A DNA stretch of 64,000 nt from CALODP01 sp942492055 (GTDB lineage: Bacteria; Bacteroidota; Ignavibacteria; Ignavibacteriales; Melioribacteraceae): positions 310,001-374,000 of the forward strand of contig CALODP010000023.1 in NCBI GenBank assembly GCA_942492055.1, in the 5' to 3' direction. Within the stretch, counting starts at the first letter, position 1; the number at the start of each line of letters is the position of its first letter. A program made the translations under genes and the position numbers. The notes under the pieces were generated by a model, which did no database searches, was not told the origin of the DNA, and worked only from the letters and a program-made list of their open reading frames with translations. Positions 8,841-18,866 of the stretch are shown here, one piece after another.

Positions 8841-10079
8841 TTAACCACCGAAATCGTCATACATAATGTTTTCCGGTTCAACACCAAGACTGTCAAGCAT
8901 TTTTGTAACAGCAGAATTCATGACCGGAGGTCCGCAAAGGTAATATTCGCAGTCTTCCGGAGCCGGATGATTTTTAAGATATTCATCAAACAAGACTTGA
9001 TGAATAAAGCCTGTGCAACCCGTCCAATTATCCTCAGGTAAAGGTTCGGATAAGGCAATATTCCAATTGAAATTCTCATGTTCTGCCTGAAGAGTATCGA
9101 AATCCTCTTTGTAGAAGATTTCTCTGTAACTTCTTGCGCCATACCAGAATGAGATTTTTCTTTTCGAATCGAGTCTTCTAAGCTGATCGAAAATGTGAGA
9201 TCTCATCGGAGCCATACCGGCACCACCACCAATAAAGATCATTTCATTATTGGTTTCTTTTGCAAAGAATTCACCATATGGTCCTGAGATAGTTACTTTG
9301 TCTCCCGGTTTCAAATTAAAAATAAATGAAGACATTTGTCCCGGTGGAACATCAGGCATTCTCGGAGGAGGGGAGGCGATTCTTACGTTAAGCATAATAA
9401 TCCCTTCTTCTTCCGGATAGTTTGCCATAGAGTATGCGCGGACAATTGGTTCTTCAACTTTTGAAACATATTGCCAAAGATTGAATTTATCCCAATCTCC
9501 CTTGTATTCATCTGCAACATCGAAATCTTTATAGTTAACAACATGAGCAGGAGCTTCTATCTGGATATAACCACCGGCACGGAAATCCACATTCTCTCCG
9601 GTAGGTAATTCCAAGACAAGCTCTTTGATGAATGTCGCTACGTTATCATTAGAACGAACAGTACATTCCCACTTTTTGATATCAAAAACTTCAGCCGGAA
9701 CCTGGATGCTTAAATCGCTTTTAACAGGCACCTGACATGAAAGTCTGTAATGATCTCTAATTTGTTTTCTATTAAGTTTTGAAGTCTCCGTAGGAAGAAC
9801 ATCTCCGCCACCTTCAACAACTCTACATTTACATTCACCGCAGGTACCGCCACCACCGCATGCAGAGGGGAGAAAGATCCCTTTCGCAGCGAGAGCGTTA
9901 AGAAGTTTTCCACCGATTGGAACTTCTAACGATTTCTCCGGATCATCATTGATCGTTATTTTCGCGTTACCTGACGCCACTAATTTTGATTTGGCAAAGA
10001 GAATTACTCCGACTAACACCAAAACAATAATTGTGAACATCACTACGCCTAGTATTACTAAACTTATTCCGTCCATCAA
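8841..10079 (-). CDS. nqrF: Na+-translocating NADH:quinone reductase subunit F
   Basis: A 412-residue electron-entry subunit that takes electrons from NADH through FAD to a [2Fe-2S] cluster. An N-terminal membrane helix (about 8-28) is followed by a plant-type ferredoxin domain with cluster ligands C74, C80, C83 and C115. The flavin site RAYSMANYP and the NADH-binding GGGAGMAP follow, and the chain ends in the aromatic-containing MYDDFGG expected of this family. Length fits the family (about 405-410). It starts 9 bases after nqrE and is the last gene before the terminator at 8782. Confidence 0.96.
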   Translation of the reverse strand: MMDGISLVILGVVMFTIIVLVLVGVILFAKSKLVASGNAKITINDDPEKSLEVPIGGKLLNALAAKGIFLPSACGGGGTCGECKCRVVEGGGDVLPTETSKLNRKQIRDHYRLSCQVPVKSDLSIQVPAEVFDIKKWECTVRSNDNVATFIKELVLELPTGENVDFRAGGYIQIEAPAHVVNYKDFDVADEYKGDWDKFNLWQYVSKVEEPIVRAYSMANYPEEEGIIMLNVRIASPPPRMPDVPPGQMSSFIFNLKPGDKVTISGPYGEFFAKETNNEMIFIGGGAGMAPMRSHIFDQLRRLDSKRKISFWYGARSYREIFYKEDFDTLQAEHENFNWNIALSEPLPEDNWTGCTGFIHQVLFDEYLKNHPAPEDCEYYLCGPPVMNSAVTKMLDSLGVEPENIMYDDFGG

Positions 10080-10088
10080 ATTATTCCT

Positions 10089-10700
10089 CTACAATTGAAT
10101 TCCAGAAAACAACATAAAAGCGATTGCCATTAGTCCGGCGGTAATAAAGGTAATTCCTAATCCTCTTAAACCGGCAGGGACATTACTATATTTCATCTTT
10201 TCTCTAACACCTGCCAACGCAATAATTGCCAAAGCGAAACCTGCTCCGGATCCAACGCCGAAAACAACACTTTCGCCAAAAGCATAATCACGTTCTACCA
10301 TAAACAATGTCCCACCTAAAATGGCACAGTTCACGGTGATAAGAGGAAGAAAGATTCCCAATGAATTATAGAGCTTTGGTAAATATTTATCCAAAGTCAT
10401 TTCAAGAATCTGGACAATCGCGGCAATTACACCGATATAGGTGATTAATCCTAAGAAGGTAAGGTTTACATCAGATAACCCTGCCCAGCTAAGAGCCCCT
10501 TCTTTTAATACGTTGTTGTAGATCAAATTGTTAACCGGAACAGTAATAGCCTGAACAACAACAACAGCGATACCTAAACCAACGGCAGTTTCAACTTTTT
10601 TCGAGACCGCCAAAAATGTACACATACCTAAAAAGAAGGCTAGTGCCATATTTTCAATAAAAACAGATTTTACAAATAGACTCAAATAATGTTCAAGCAT
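10089..10700 (-). CDS. nqrE: Na+-translocating NADH:quinone reductase subunit E
   Basis: A 203-residue integral membrane protein with about six helices. It is homologous to NqrD; the two form an inverted pair that holds an iron centre in the middle of the membrane. The two expected cysteine ligands are visible, C27 in GMCTFLAVS and C125 in TVNCAILGG. The gene lies 3 bases after nqrD and 9 before nqrF. Confidence 0.96.
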   Translation of the reverse strand: MLEHYLSLFVKSVFIENMALAFFLGMCTFLAVSKKVETAVGLGIAVVVVQAITVPVNNLIYNNVLKEGALSWAGLSDVNLTFLGLITYIGVIAAIVQILEMTLDKYLPKLYNSLGIFLPLITVNCAILGGTLFMVERDYAFGESVVFGVGSGAGFALAIIALAGVREKMKYSNVPAGLRGLGITFITAGLMAIAFMLFSGIQL

Positions 10701-10703
10701 TTC

Positions 10704-11324
10704 TTAATCCTCCTCAACTTGCTCTGGTTTCCAAGTTCTTATTGCCCAAATGAGCAATCCAATTAAGATAAACGCACTTGGCGCAAGTAAGAATAATCCA
10801 TTAGGTACATACCATCCGCCATCTGTAGTAAGAGGTAGAATAGAAAAGCCTAATAGTTTTCCCGCTCCGATCAGTTCTCTGATTGCGCCGACAGATAGAA
10901 GTACAAAAGCGTATCCGAGTCCGTTTCCGATACCATCCAGGAAGCTTTCCATTGGGGGAGTTTTCAAAGCACAAGCTTCGGCTCTACCCAACAGGATACA
11001 GTTTGTAATAATCAATCCGACATACACAGATAACTGTTTACTAACATCAAAAGCGTACGCTTTAATTAACTGATCGGCTATAATAACAAGAGACGCAATA
11101 ATTGTCATCTCAACTAATATTCTAATGCTACTTGGGATATGATTTCTGATCAAACTAATGGAAAAGTTTGAGAGAGCCACAACCGCTGTAACAGCAAGGG
11201 ACATAACAATTGCCGTTTCCAATTTTGATGTAACAGCCAATGCGGAACAAATACCTAGTATTTGTAATGCAATAGGGTTATTATTGAAAATCGGATCGAG
11301 CAGAATCTCTTTAAATTTCTTCAT
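10704..11324 (-). CDS. nqrD: Na+-translocating NADH:quinone reductase subunit D
   Basis: A membrane subunit of 206 residues from the ATG at 11324. A TTG at 11333 would add three residues and overlap nqrC by 23 bases; I prefer the ATG. It carries the NNPIALQILGICSALAV segment and the second conserved cysteine in ITNCILLGRAEA, so both iron ligands are present (C26 and C109 from this start). With NqrE it forms the central iron site between NqrF and NqrC. Even with the ATG start it overlaps the end of nqrC, indicating translational coupling. Confidence 0.95.
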   Translation of the reverse strand: MKKFKEILLDPIFNNNPIALQILGICSALAVTSKLETAIVMSLAVTAVVALSNFSISLIRNHIPSSIRILVEMTIIASLVIIADQLIKAYAFDVSKQLSVYVGLIITNCILLGRAEACALKTPPMESFLDGIGNGLGYAFVLLSVGAIRELIGAGKLLGFSILPLTTDGGWYVPNGLFLLAPSAFILIGLLIWAIRTWKPEQVEED

Positions 11325-12117
11325 GAGTTCCAACCTCTCTCAATTTTTCGAAAAACAGACCATAACCATCATCACCTAACCAGTATTTCACTAATTGATC
11401 AACACCTCTGGTTGTTAAAGTTGATCCGGATAATCCGTCAACTTCATAATTTACCGAAGACTCGCTGGAAGGATCAACTTTTCCTTTTATAACGGAAATC
11501 TTAACATTCCATTGATCGTCGAAGGCTTTTTTCCCATTCCAAATTTGTTTCCATTTAGGATTATCAACTTCACCGCCAAGTCCCGGAGTTTCTCCATGCT
11601 CGTAGAAAGTGATTCCTTTAATGGTCTTCAGATCTTTATCCAAAGCGATAAAGCCATAAAGAGTTGACCAAAGGCCTTTACCGTAAATAGGCATTATATA
11701 CTTTTCAACTTCATCATTATTCATTACTTCGTAAACCACCATGTGGGTTGGTCTTCTTTTGATTTTCGCAATATCTTTAGCCGCGTCAATATCAGTACCA
11801 TATGTTTGGTCGCCCGAAGCAACTTTTATATCAAAAGTAGTTGGGTTCAATACATCATTATATTCGCTTTCATTTAGAATAGAGCCACTTTTCAATTCAA
11901 CGAGCTTAGGGGCAATTTTTTCATCGAAAGTCTTTTTTATATCCGTAGCTTCTTCGTAAAGATTACCTGCCTGAAGAATGTTCTTCAACATATCCAATTG
12001 TTTATTCTCTTTCTGCTTTGAGCTTAATGCTACAGCCGCAGTTGAAACGAGAATTGAACAAACCAAGCAGACACCGAGGGCTACTATTAGTGTCTTTTTT
12101 GTACTATCAGCCGACAT
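11311..12117 (-). CDS. nqrC: Na+-translocating NADH:quinone reductase subunit C
   Basis: A 268-residue subunit with an N-terminal membrane helix (about 8-31) and a periplasmic FMN-binding domain. The covalent flavin site is visible as DGLSGSTLT, with T233 as the likely FMN-bearing residue, a substrate of the ApbE encoded at 7734. GLGGEVDNPKWK, another landmark of the domain, is also present. It starts with ATG and overlaps the end of nqrB by 11 bases. The length is typical. Confidence 0.95.
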   Translation of the reverse strand: MSADSTKKTLIVALGVCLVCSILVSTAAVALSSKQKENKQLDMLKNILQAGNLYEEATDIKKTFDEKIAPKLVELKSGSILNESEYNDVLNPTTFDIKVASGDQTYGTDIDAAKDIAKIKRRPTHMVVYEVMNNDEVEKYIMPIYGKGLWSTLYGFIALDKDLKTIKGITFYEHGETPGLGGEVDNPKWKQIWNGKKAFDDQWNVKISVIKGKVDPSSESSVNYEVDGLSGSTLTTRGVDQLVKYWLGDDGYGLFFEKLREVGTHEEI

Positions 12118-13309
12118 TTCTCAATAGCCTCCTCTTAATGTTCTGATTTATAAAGTACTTATCAATAATAGGGGAGAATACATTCATGAACAGAATAGCT
12201 AACATCATTCCTTCCGGGAAAGCAGGGTTAACAACTCTAACCATTACAACCAATATACCAATAAGTAAACCGTAGATATATTTCCCTTTTTCTGTCATTG
12301 CGGCACTAACAGGATCAGTTGCCATAAAAACAGCACCGAAAGCAAATCCACCTAATACAAGGTGCCACATAGGGGTAACACTGAACATAGGATTTGTTGA
12401 ACTACCGATAGCGTTAAAGGTCAATGACATAAGTACCATTCCAACAAAAGTACTTAATATTATTCTCCAAGATCCTACACCGGAAGCAATTAATATAATT
12501 GCGCCGATCAAGCAGGCAAGAGTTGATGTTTCTCCCATAGATCCGGGAATTATACCAATAAATGAATCCCACCATGTATAAGCGGTAGAAACACCGGCTT
12601 CTGCGAACTGAGCCAATGGAGTAGCTTTACTTACACCATCTATAGCGACCCAAACTTTTTCACCGGAAATCTGTGCCGGATAAGCAAAGAATAAAAAGGC
12701 TCTTGCCGTTAAGGCAGGATTCAAAATATTCATTCCAACACCACCGAACACCTCTTTTCCGATAACAACACCGAAGGTTATTCCCAAAGCAACTTGCCAA
12801 TAAGGAATATTCGGAGGAAGAATAAGTGGGAACAAAAGACTTGTTACTAAAAAGCCTTCATTAATTTCATGTTTTCTAACAACGGCAAATATTACTTCCC
12901 ATGCACCACCTACTGCCAATGTTATAATGTAGACAGGTAAGAAATAAAGTGCACCATGAATAATATTCGCTAAAATACTAGAAGGATCGAAACCAACACC
13001 TAACCATTTTATCACTTCCTCTTGCCATTGATATGTTGTAGCTCCGCTTAAATCCTGGATAGCCAGATTAGCCTGGTAACCGGTATTATAGAGCGCCATC
13101 AAAACAACAGGCAATAAAGCATAAACAACTGTCATCATCATGCGTTTCAAATCCATAACGTCTCTAACGTGAGAAGCGTTAGAAGTAACTTTTCCCGGTG
13201 TAAAGGCAAATGTATCTATCGCCTCATACAGGGGGAAGAGTTTTTCAAGCTTTCCACCATTGGTGAAATGCTTCTCTTGATTATCAAAAAAATCTCTTAG
13301 AAACTTCAC
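12107..13309 (-). CDS. nqrB: Na+-translocating NADH:quinone reductase subunit B
   Basis: A 400-residue integral membrane subunit with about ten helices, the main Na+-conducting subunit. The covalent FMN motif SKAT is present (S227-T230 in GVSKATPLAQ). Family segments such as GKEVFGGVGMNILNPALTAR and MATDPVSAAMTEKGK are intact. The start codon is GTG at 13309, supported by an AAGGA ribosome site about 7 bases upstream. It lies 3 bases after nqrA. Riboflavin is also expected to bind in this subunit, but I cannot see residues that prove it. Confidence 0.95.
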   Translation of the reverse strand: MKFLRDFFDNQEKHFTNGGKLEKLFPLYEAIDTFAFTPGKVTSNASHVRDVMDLKRMMMTVVYALLPVVLMALYNTGYQANLAIQDLSGATTYQWQEEVIKWLGVGFDPSSILANIIHGALYFLPVYIITLAVGGAWEVIFAVVRKHEINEGFLVTSLLFPLILPPNIPYWQVALGITFGVVIGKEVFGGVGMNILNPALTARAFLFFAYPAQISGEKVWVAIDGVSKATPLAQFAEAGVSTAYTWWDSFIGIIPGSMGETSTLACLIGAIILIASGVGSWRIILSTFVGMVLMSLTFNAIGSSTNPMFSVTPMWHLVLGGFAFGAVFMATDPVSAAMTEKGKYIYGLLIGILVVMVRVVNPAFPEGMMLAILFMNVFSPIIDKYFINQNIKRRLLRNVG

Positions 13310-13312
13310 TAT

Positions 13313-14662
13313 TTATCCTTCCTTTTCTATGAGAGTTAAATTACGTCTTAACATCGGACCATATTCTAATTTCGAAGGGCATGTAAAGGTACACAATGCC
13401 AAATCTTCTTCGTCAAGTTCCAACGCTCCTAATTTTTCGGCTTCTTCAACGTCATCAACTGCTAATGAACGCAATAAATAAGTAGGAAGAATATCCATCG
13501 GAATTACTGCTTCAAAAGCGCCACTTGGAACAATTGCTCTTTTACCACCATGAATTGCCGTATTAAAATCGAATGATTTATTCGGTATGATCTTCGACAG
13601 AACAACATTCTTAAATGAATACTCATTGAAACCTGGTCCCATCCATCCGAGAAATTTTCTATCTCTTCCTTCTTCGATTACAGAAACCTGTTGATGATAT
13701 CTGCCTAAGTAGGCAACGTTTTCAACAGCTGCATGTCCGGACAAAACGGAACCGGAAATGATTCGGTTTTCACCTTCATTTAATTCTCCGGATACTATAT
13801 CAGCGATAGCCGCTCCGATTCTTGTTTTAACCAATTTCGGAGATTTTACAGAAGAGCCGGCTAATGAGATGATTCTATCTGTAAAAATCTTTCCTGTTGT
13901 AAAAAGATATCCGATACTTACAACGTCTTGAGCTGAAAGATACCAGACTTCTTTCGAACGGCTAACCGGATCAAGAAAATGAATGTGTGTTCCTACATTT
14001 CCTGCCGGATGAGGTCCTTCGAATTCTTCGGTTACAATTTTAGAACCAGTAACTGCCGGAATAGTGCTTCCGTTTGCTTTGCATACGAAAACTTTTCCTT
14101 CGGTTAATTTGGAGATAACATTCAAACCATTTTCAAATTGCTTTTCATTCCCTTTAAGAACCACATCAATTGACGGAGCTAACGGATTTGTATCCATTGC
14201 CGTTACAAAAATTGAATTAGGAGTCTTTTCGGGATTTGCAACTTTACTGAATGGACGTGTTCTTAATGATGTCCATAATCCGGAGTCTAATAATTCTTCT
14301 TTTACATTCTCACGACTAATCCCGGAAATTTCTTTTTCCGAATAGCTTTTGAATGATTCTTCGTCGCTTCCTTCCAATTCGATAACAATCGATTTGAAGG
14401 CTCGTTTTTCACCGCGGTTAATCTCTATCACTTTTCCGGAACCGGGGGAGGTGTATTTAACTCCTGTGGTTTTCTTATCAGTGAATAGAACCTGTCCAAG
14501 TTTGACTTTATCGCCAACAGCAACTAACATTGTCGGTTTCATTCCGACGTAGTCTTCACCAAGTAAAGCTACTGTTTTAGGCGTTTTTGTCCCTTTTATT
14601 GCTTGTTCAGGTTTTCCGTTAATTGGTAAATCGAGACCTTTCTTAATTTTTATCAAGCCCAT
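13313..14662 (-). CDS. nqrA: Na+-translocating NADH:quinone reductase subunit A
   Basis: A 449-residue cytoplasmic subunit that begins with the family hallmark IKIKKGLDLPI. The longest open frame begins at a TTG (14674), but the ATG at 14662, preceded by a GTGGTG stretch, matches the usual N terminus of the family. Other landmarks are VGMKPTMLVAVGD, GPHPAGNVGTHIHFLDP and TGKIFTDRIISLAG. NqrA closes the complex on the cytoplasmic side and was linked to quinone binding. It is the first gene of the operon; the 271 bases up to the divergent gene at 14934 must hold its promoter, which I cannot define. Confidence 0.96.
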   Translation of the reverse strand: MGLIKIKKGLDLPINGKPEQAIKGTKTPKTVALLGEDYVGMKPTMLVAVGDKVKLGQVLFTDKKTTGVKYTSPGSGKVIEINRGEKRAFKSIVIELEGSDEESFKSYSEKEISGISRENVKEELLDSGLWTSLRTRPFSKVANPEKTPNSIFVTAMDTNPLAPSIDVVLKGNEKQFENGLNVISKLTEGKVFVCKANGSTIPAVTGSKIVTEEFEGPHPAGNVGTHIHFLDPVSRSKEVWYLSAQDVVSIGYLFTTGKIFTDRIISLAGSSVKSPKLVKTRIGAAIADIVSGELNEGENRIISGSVLSGHAAVENVAYLGRYHQQVSVIEEGRDRKFLGWMGPGFNEYSFKNVVLSKIIPNKSFDFNTAIHGGKRAIVPSGAFEAVIPMDILPTYLLRSLAVDDVEEAEKLGALELDEEDLALCTFTCPSKLEYGPMLRRNLTLIEKEG

Positions 14663-14933
14663 ATCACCACGCAATAATGTTAATTAAATCCAATTGCAAA
14701 GATAACCAGATTTATCGTCTTATAAAAGACTAGAAGATAACTTTTTCTTCTTATTCGGCAGATCATAAAAACTAAGAGTCATATCATTAAAATATGTAAA
14801 ACAGAATAACATTTCCGGAAGTTTCGCTACAATAGAAGGAATTTTACAAAAGTAAAAATCTGTATTGGAATGTTATAATACTCTTTACTATTTTAAAAGT
14901 CCTACAATTGACAACAAACTATAGAGCGTAAGT

Positions 14934-17807
14934 ATGAAGAGATTTATTCTATGTGTTTTATTTTTTACAAATTTAGTCTGGGGGCAAAGTTATCAAGGGC
15001 CTGCGGAAGGATCAATTTCCAAAGGGGAGATTGTAAATACAAACAATTTTATGAAAGTTAAAAATAATCCGGAAAGAAGATTTAAACTATTTGTCCATAA
15101 TAAGCCCAAACCGGTAAAGGAAAATGAATTAAGAAAAGCAATATCCGAAGAGGGGACTAATTTAGTTGAGGATCCGCTATATTTGAAATCCAAGGCTGAA
15201 ACTGAGCTTCCTGTTATTTATTCCAGTTTTCAGGGAATCCCTGATAGAGGAACCAGTATTCCTCCTGATCCATATATGGCTGTTGGTCCCAATCATATCA
15301 TTGGAGTTGTTAATAGCCAATTTAGAATTAGTGATAAGCAAGGAAATACTATCGTCACCGTTGATGCAAATTCATGGTACAGAACGGTACTGGAAAACCC
15401 AAGCACATTTGATCCAAAGGTTATTTATGACCATTACGATAACAGATGGGTTATGGTGTGGTTACATGCAGATAAGGTAAAGAGTGAGTCATATTTTCTT
15501 ATATCAGTTTCAGATGATGAAGATCCGACTGGAGTATGGTACAATTGGGCTTTACCTTCACATCAAAACGGTAATACATTATCAGGGAACTGGGGCGATT
15601 ATCAGGGCGTAGGGTTTGATAGTGAAGCTCTCTACATCACATCTAACCAATTCCCATTCACTGAGGGTGGTAGTAACTATACAAAGCTTAGAATTATCGA
15701 TAAAAGAGATCTTTACATATCCGGTCAACCCGGGGAAGTTAAATGGAATGATATTTGGGATTTCAAGTATCCCGGAAGTAGCTATAGTGCTTTCGGAGTG
15801 AGACCTACCAGAATGTATTCCGAAAGTGATGCTTTCTATTTAGTTATAACAGGGAGATATATTACTAATTCCAGTGTTGGTGTTTTTAAGATTACTAATC
15901 CTTTAACCGATTTTAAGATGGAATCTACTGCAGTACCTGTAGTAGCCTATTCACAGCCTGTTGATCCCGAACAATTGGGAGGTGGAGATAAGCCATTGGA
16001 AAATTTCGGTAGTAGACTATGTAATGAGCCGATTTTCCACAATGGTGGTTTATATTTCGCATGCGAAACAAATTTCAACGATAAAATCGGGATAAAATTT
16101 GTTGTCCTCGATGAAGACTTAACTGTTGTGAAAGACATGGTTTACGGCAATGCGGAACATCATCATTTTTATCCCGCTATTGCTGTCAATAAAAATGATA
16201 ACGTATTGTTGACTTTCTCCAGATCATCGGCAAATGAATATGTCGGCGCTTACTATACAATTCTTCAGGGAAACAATTGGGAGCCTATCGGAACTATTCC
16301 TATTATGGAAGGAAAAGGTAATTATGTAAAAACCTTTAGCGGTGATAGAAACAGATGGGGCGACTACATGGGAGCATGGGTTGATCCTATTTATCAGGAG
16401 AATTTCTGGTTATATACACAGTATGCTGAAAAGAGTAATTCATGGGCTGTTTGGACTGCAGGTATTAGACCGATTTCTGATACTCCTTTCTTGTATATGG
16501 TTAATAATAAATGTGAATTCGGAGAAATTGAGATTAATAATAGCTCCAACCAAAAAAGTGTTATGATTTTCAATGCGGGCAATAATCCGTTGGAGATTTC
16601 TCAAATTAATAGTAGTGACAAGGCATTTAAGGCTCATTTGGATAAATCATTACCGATTTCCTTGCTAAAAGGGGATACATTAGTTGTTAAAATTGATTTT
16701 CATCCGACTGAGCATAAAGAGTACTCCTCCACAATTAATATTGTTTCGAATGATGAAACAATCAGTGATGATTTAATTGAGGTTAAAGGGACCGGTTATA
16801 AAGTGATTCCTGCTCTGGAGAATAAACTTTATGCCGTTACCGGTAGCGCAAGTACGGGGGGAGGGGTATTATTATCTCTGGATAAAGAGAATGCTCAAGC
16901 TACTGAGATAGGATCTTCCGGAATAAGTGCTTTTGCAGGGTTAACAATAAACCCAAATAACGGATATTTAATTGGTGTTGAAAAATCTGTTAACGGAAAC
17001 TTAATAAAATTGTCATCCATTGACGGGCATGGTTATCTATTAACTCAACCATTAGTACCTGTTATCGCTTTAGCCTATACGACTAACGGGGACTTATTTG
17101 CCATTTCAAAGGAGAATGAAATATATCAACTTGATAGCGAAACCTTTGATACTACATACATAGCTACTATACCTGTTAATGTTAACGCAATGACTTTCGA
17201 TCTAAATGATAATATGCTGATTGTTTCCAAAGATTCAGGGCTTAAAGGAAAGATCTATAGCGTTTCTGCAAGTGGCGATACTTCTTTATATGCAGATACA
17301 AAAATAGCACAGAAGTTTGAGGGGCTTACAATTGATGATAAGGGTGTTATTTACGCTTCTTATGGGACCATGTTTAAATATAGCCAAATTATTTCTTACG
17401 ATCCGTCCACTGATATTACTACTGAAATAGGAGCTTCTAATTATAAAGGAATTTTCGGTTTGCTCTATGTCAGAAATGGTTTTACAAGTGTAGAATCTGA
17501 TATCTCTATTGTTCCTAATGATTTTGTTTTGAAACAGAATTATCCTAATCCGTTTAATCCTTCAACCAGAATTGAGTTCTCAGTACCGGTAAGTGGAAAC
17601 GCGAAACTCAGCATTTATAATGTTGTCGGGGAAAGAATAGCTGTTCTATTGAATAAATCACTTCAAGCAGGAAGACATACTGTTGAGTGGAACGCTGCCG
17701 GAAATAACTTGAATCTAAGTAGTGGTGTTTATTTATACAGATTGGATTTCAAAGGAAGCAACGGAAAGAGCTTCACCGAATCGAAAAAAATGATGTTAGT
17801 AAAATAA
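14934..17807 (+). CDS. T9SS-secreted protein with Hydin-like and beta-propeller-like regions
   Basis: A 957-residue exported protein. It has a signal peptide (residues 1 to about 18, ending VWGQ). Residues ~70-530 show repeated Trp/Tyr/Gly-rich strands typical of a beta-propeller. About 535-625 resembles a choice-of-anchor / ASPM-SPD-2-Hydin immunoglobulin-like domain (FGEIEI...VMIFNAGNNPLEI...VKGTGY). A second strand-rich region follows. Residues ~866-957 are a type A T9SS sorting domain: LKQNYPNPFNPSTRIEFSVP, then LSIYNVVGERIAVLL and SGVYLYRL. The protein should be released or attached at the cell surface after removal of that tail. No catalytic motif is recognised. It diverges from nqrA and is closed by a strong terminator. 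Confidence 0.85.
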   Translation: MKRFILCVLFFTNLVWGQSYQGPAEGSISKGEIVNTNNFMKVKNNPERRFKLFVHNKPKPVKENELRKAISEEGTNLVEDPLYLKSKAETELPVIYSSFQGIPDRGTSIPPDPYMAVGPNHIIGVVNSQFRISDKQGNTIVTVDANSWYRTVLENPSTFDPKVIYDHYDNRWVMVWLHADKVKSESYFLISVSDDEDPTGVWYNWALPSHQNGNTLSGNWGDYQGVGFDSEALYITSNQFPFTEGGSNYTKLRIIDKRDLYISGQPGEVKWNDIWDFKYPGSSYSAFGVRPTRMYSESDAFYLVITGRYITNSSVGVFKITNPLTDFKMESTAVPVVAYSQPVDPEQLGGGDKPLENFGSRLCNEPIFHNGGLYFACETNFNDKIGIKFVVLDEDLTVVKDMVYGNAEHHHFYPAIAVNKNDNVLLTFSRSSANEYVGAYYTILQGNNWEPIGTIPIMEGKGNYVKTFSGDRNRWGDYMGAWVDPIYQENFWLYTQYAEKSNSWAVWTAGIRPISDTPFLYMVNNKCEFGEIEINNSSNQKSVMIFNAGNNPLEISQINSSDKAFKAHLDKSLPISLLKGDTLVVKIDFHPTEHKEYSSTINIVSNDETISDDLIEVKGTGYKVIPALENKLYAVTGSASTGGGVLLSLDKENAQATEIGSSGISAFAGLTINPNNGYLIGVEKSVNGNLIKLSSIDGHGYLLTQPLVPVIALAYTTNGDLFAISKENEIYQLDSETFDTTYIATIPVNVNAMTFDLNDNMLIVSKDSGLKGKIYSVSASGDTSLYADTKIAQKFEGLTIDDKGVIYASYGTMFKYSQIISYDPSTDITTEIGASNYKGIFGLLYVRNGFTSVESDISIVPNDFVLKQNYPNPFNPSTRIEFSVPVSGNAKLSIYNVVGERIAVLLNKSLQAGRHTVEWNAAGNNLNLSSGVYLYRLDFKGSNGKSFTESKKMMLVK

Positions 17808-17816
17808 ATTCTTTCT

Positions 17817-17843
17817 AAGCCGCCTTTATCGGGCGGCTTTTTT
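17817..17843 (+). terminator. Intrinsic terminator after the T9SS protein gene
   Basis: AAGCCGCC (17817-17824) pairs with GGCGGCTT (17832-17839) around a seven-base loop and runs into TTTTTT. Confidence 0.92.
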
Positions 17844-18007
17844 ATTTAGATAAACCGGAAGTAACCTATTGAACATCCGGATCTCTTCTGAAATACCTAC
17901 ACAAAGTTGAATTCGAATTTACAAAAATCTAAATAATTCCATAGATTTGTATTATAATTATGACTACTTTTATTGTCCTTAAACAGTAATTGAGGAAATA
18001 TTTTTTT

Positions 18008-18505
18008 ATGTCTATAAAACTGGAATTAACCTCCTTCAAGAAGGATAATCTAAAAGAAGTTACCGAAGAGATTGATAATCCTACACTTGATATACTGAAG
18101 GAAAAAATTAATAGCGTTGATTGGAATAAGTTTGCCGTTATCTCTTTAACTGAGAATCGGAATAATTCGATAACTTGTAGTGGAAGTATGAAGGATGGAC
18201 TTGTTTTTTCTTCCTCTTATCAAGGGTCTGAGTTTATTATGGATGAAGATGTTAAGTCTATTGACCTTATTATTGATGTTTTTGTAAAGTTTTTGAACTC
18301 CGATCCCGATTGGATCAAAGGACATTCATGGTCCAATGCCGAAGAGAGTAATGACAATGCAGACTATGAGGATAAGCTAGTTACTAAGAATCCGATTGTG
18401 CTGATACTCGCTTTCTTTAAGGTTATATACAAGTATTCCAAAATTGCATTTTATCTGCTTGTTGGCACAATATTGTTTTTTATTATTCGTTATTTGGTTG
18501 CGTAA
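18008..18505 (+). CDS. Hypothetical protein with C-terminal membrane segment
   Basis: A 165-residue protein from ATG 18008, which follows a GAGGAAA ribosome site; a TTG at 17990 would add six residues. The soluble N-terminal part contains alternating strands and helices without a motif I know. A basic linker is followed by one or two membrane helices in the last ~40 residues (PIVLILAFFKV...LLVGTILFFIIRYLVA). The next gene, 52 bases on, is also a small membrane protein, so the pair may be cotranscribed. No family recognised. Confidence 0.6.
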   Translation: MSIKLELTSFKKDNLKEVTEEIDNPTLDILKEKINSVDWNKFAVISLTENRNNSITCSGSMKDGLVFSSSYQGSEFIMDEDVKSIDLIIDVFVKFLNSDPDWIKGHSWSNAEESNDNADYEDKLVTKNPIVLILAFFKVIYKYSKIAFYLLVGTILFFIIRYLVA

Positions 18506-18557
18506 CAAGGTAGATTCTTTTCGTGATATTTTTTGATATACATACGCTGGAAGTTTC

Positions 18558-18866
18558 ATGGAACAAATAATCTTTATAATAATTCAATCTGTTTTTATAT
18601 TCTTGAGCTACATTTTACCTTCAAAATGTGACAGAAAGGATATTGGGATAAGCGCAAGTATAGTTATTCTTGTTGTTTCTCTGATAAATCTTTTAATCGG
18701 GTTTAATTTTCTAAATGCTTTTTTGTCTTTCCTCTTCGAAGTATTGGTTTTGATTTTTGTAATCTATTGGGCTCTTCGGATTTTGAAATATGATAAAACA
18801 GCAAGGGGTTTTGTTATCGTAATCTTCCTAAGTTTTACAATCTCAATTATATTAGAAATTATGTAG
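18558..18866 (+). CDS. Small integral membrane protein, unknown function
   Basis: A 102-residue protein with three to four hydrophobic segments (about 3-20, 29-48, 50-70 and 80-100) separated by short basic loops. It starts at ATG 18558, downstream of another small membrane protein gene. No family, motif or signal peptide cleavage site is apparent. Confidence 0.55.
   Translation: MEQIIFIIIQSVFIFLSYILPSKCDRKDIGISASIVILVVSLINLLIGFNFLNAFLSFLFEVLVLIFVIYWALRILKYDKTARGFVIVIFLSFTISIILEIM

Noticed and set aside
10750..11379. Plus-strand frames inside nqrD/nqrC
   Set aside because: Shadows of the clearly conserved minus-strand nqr genes.
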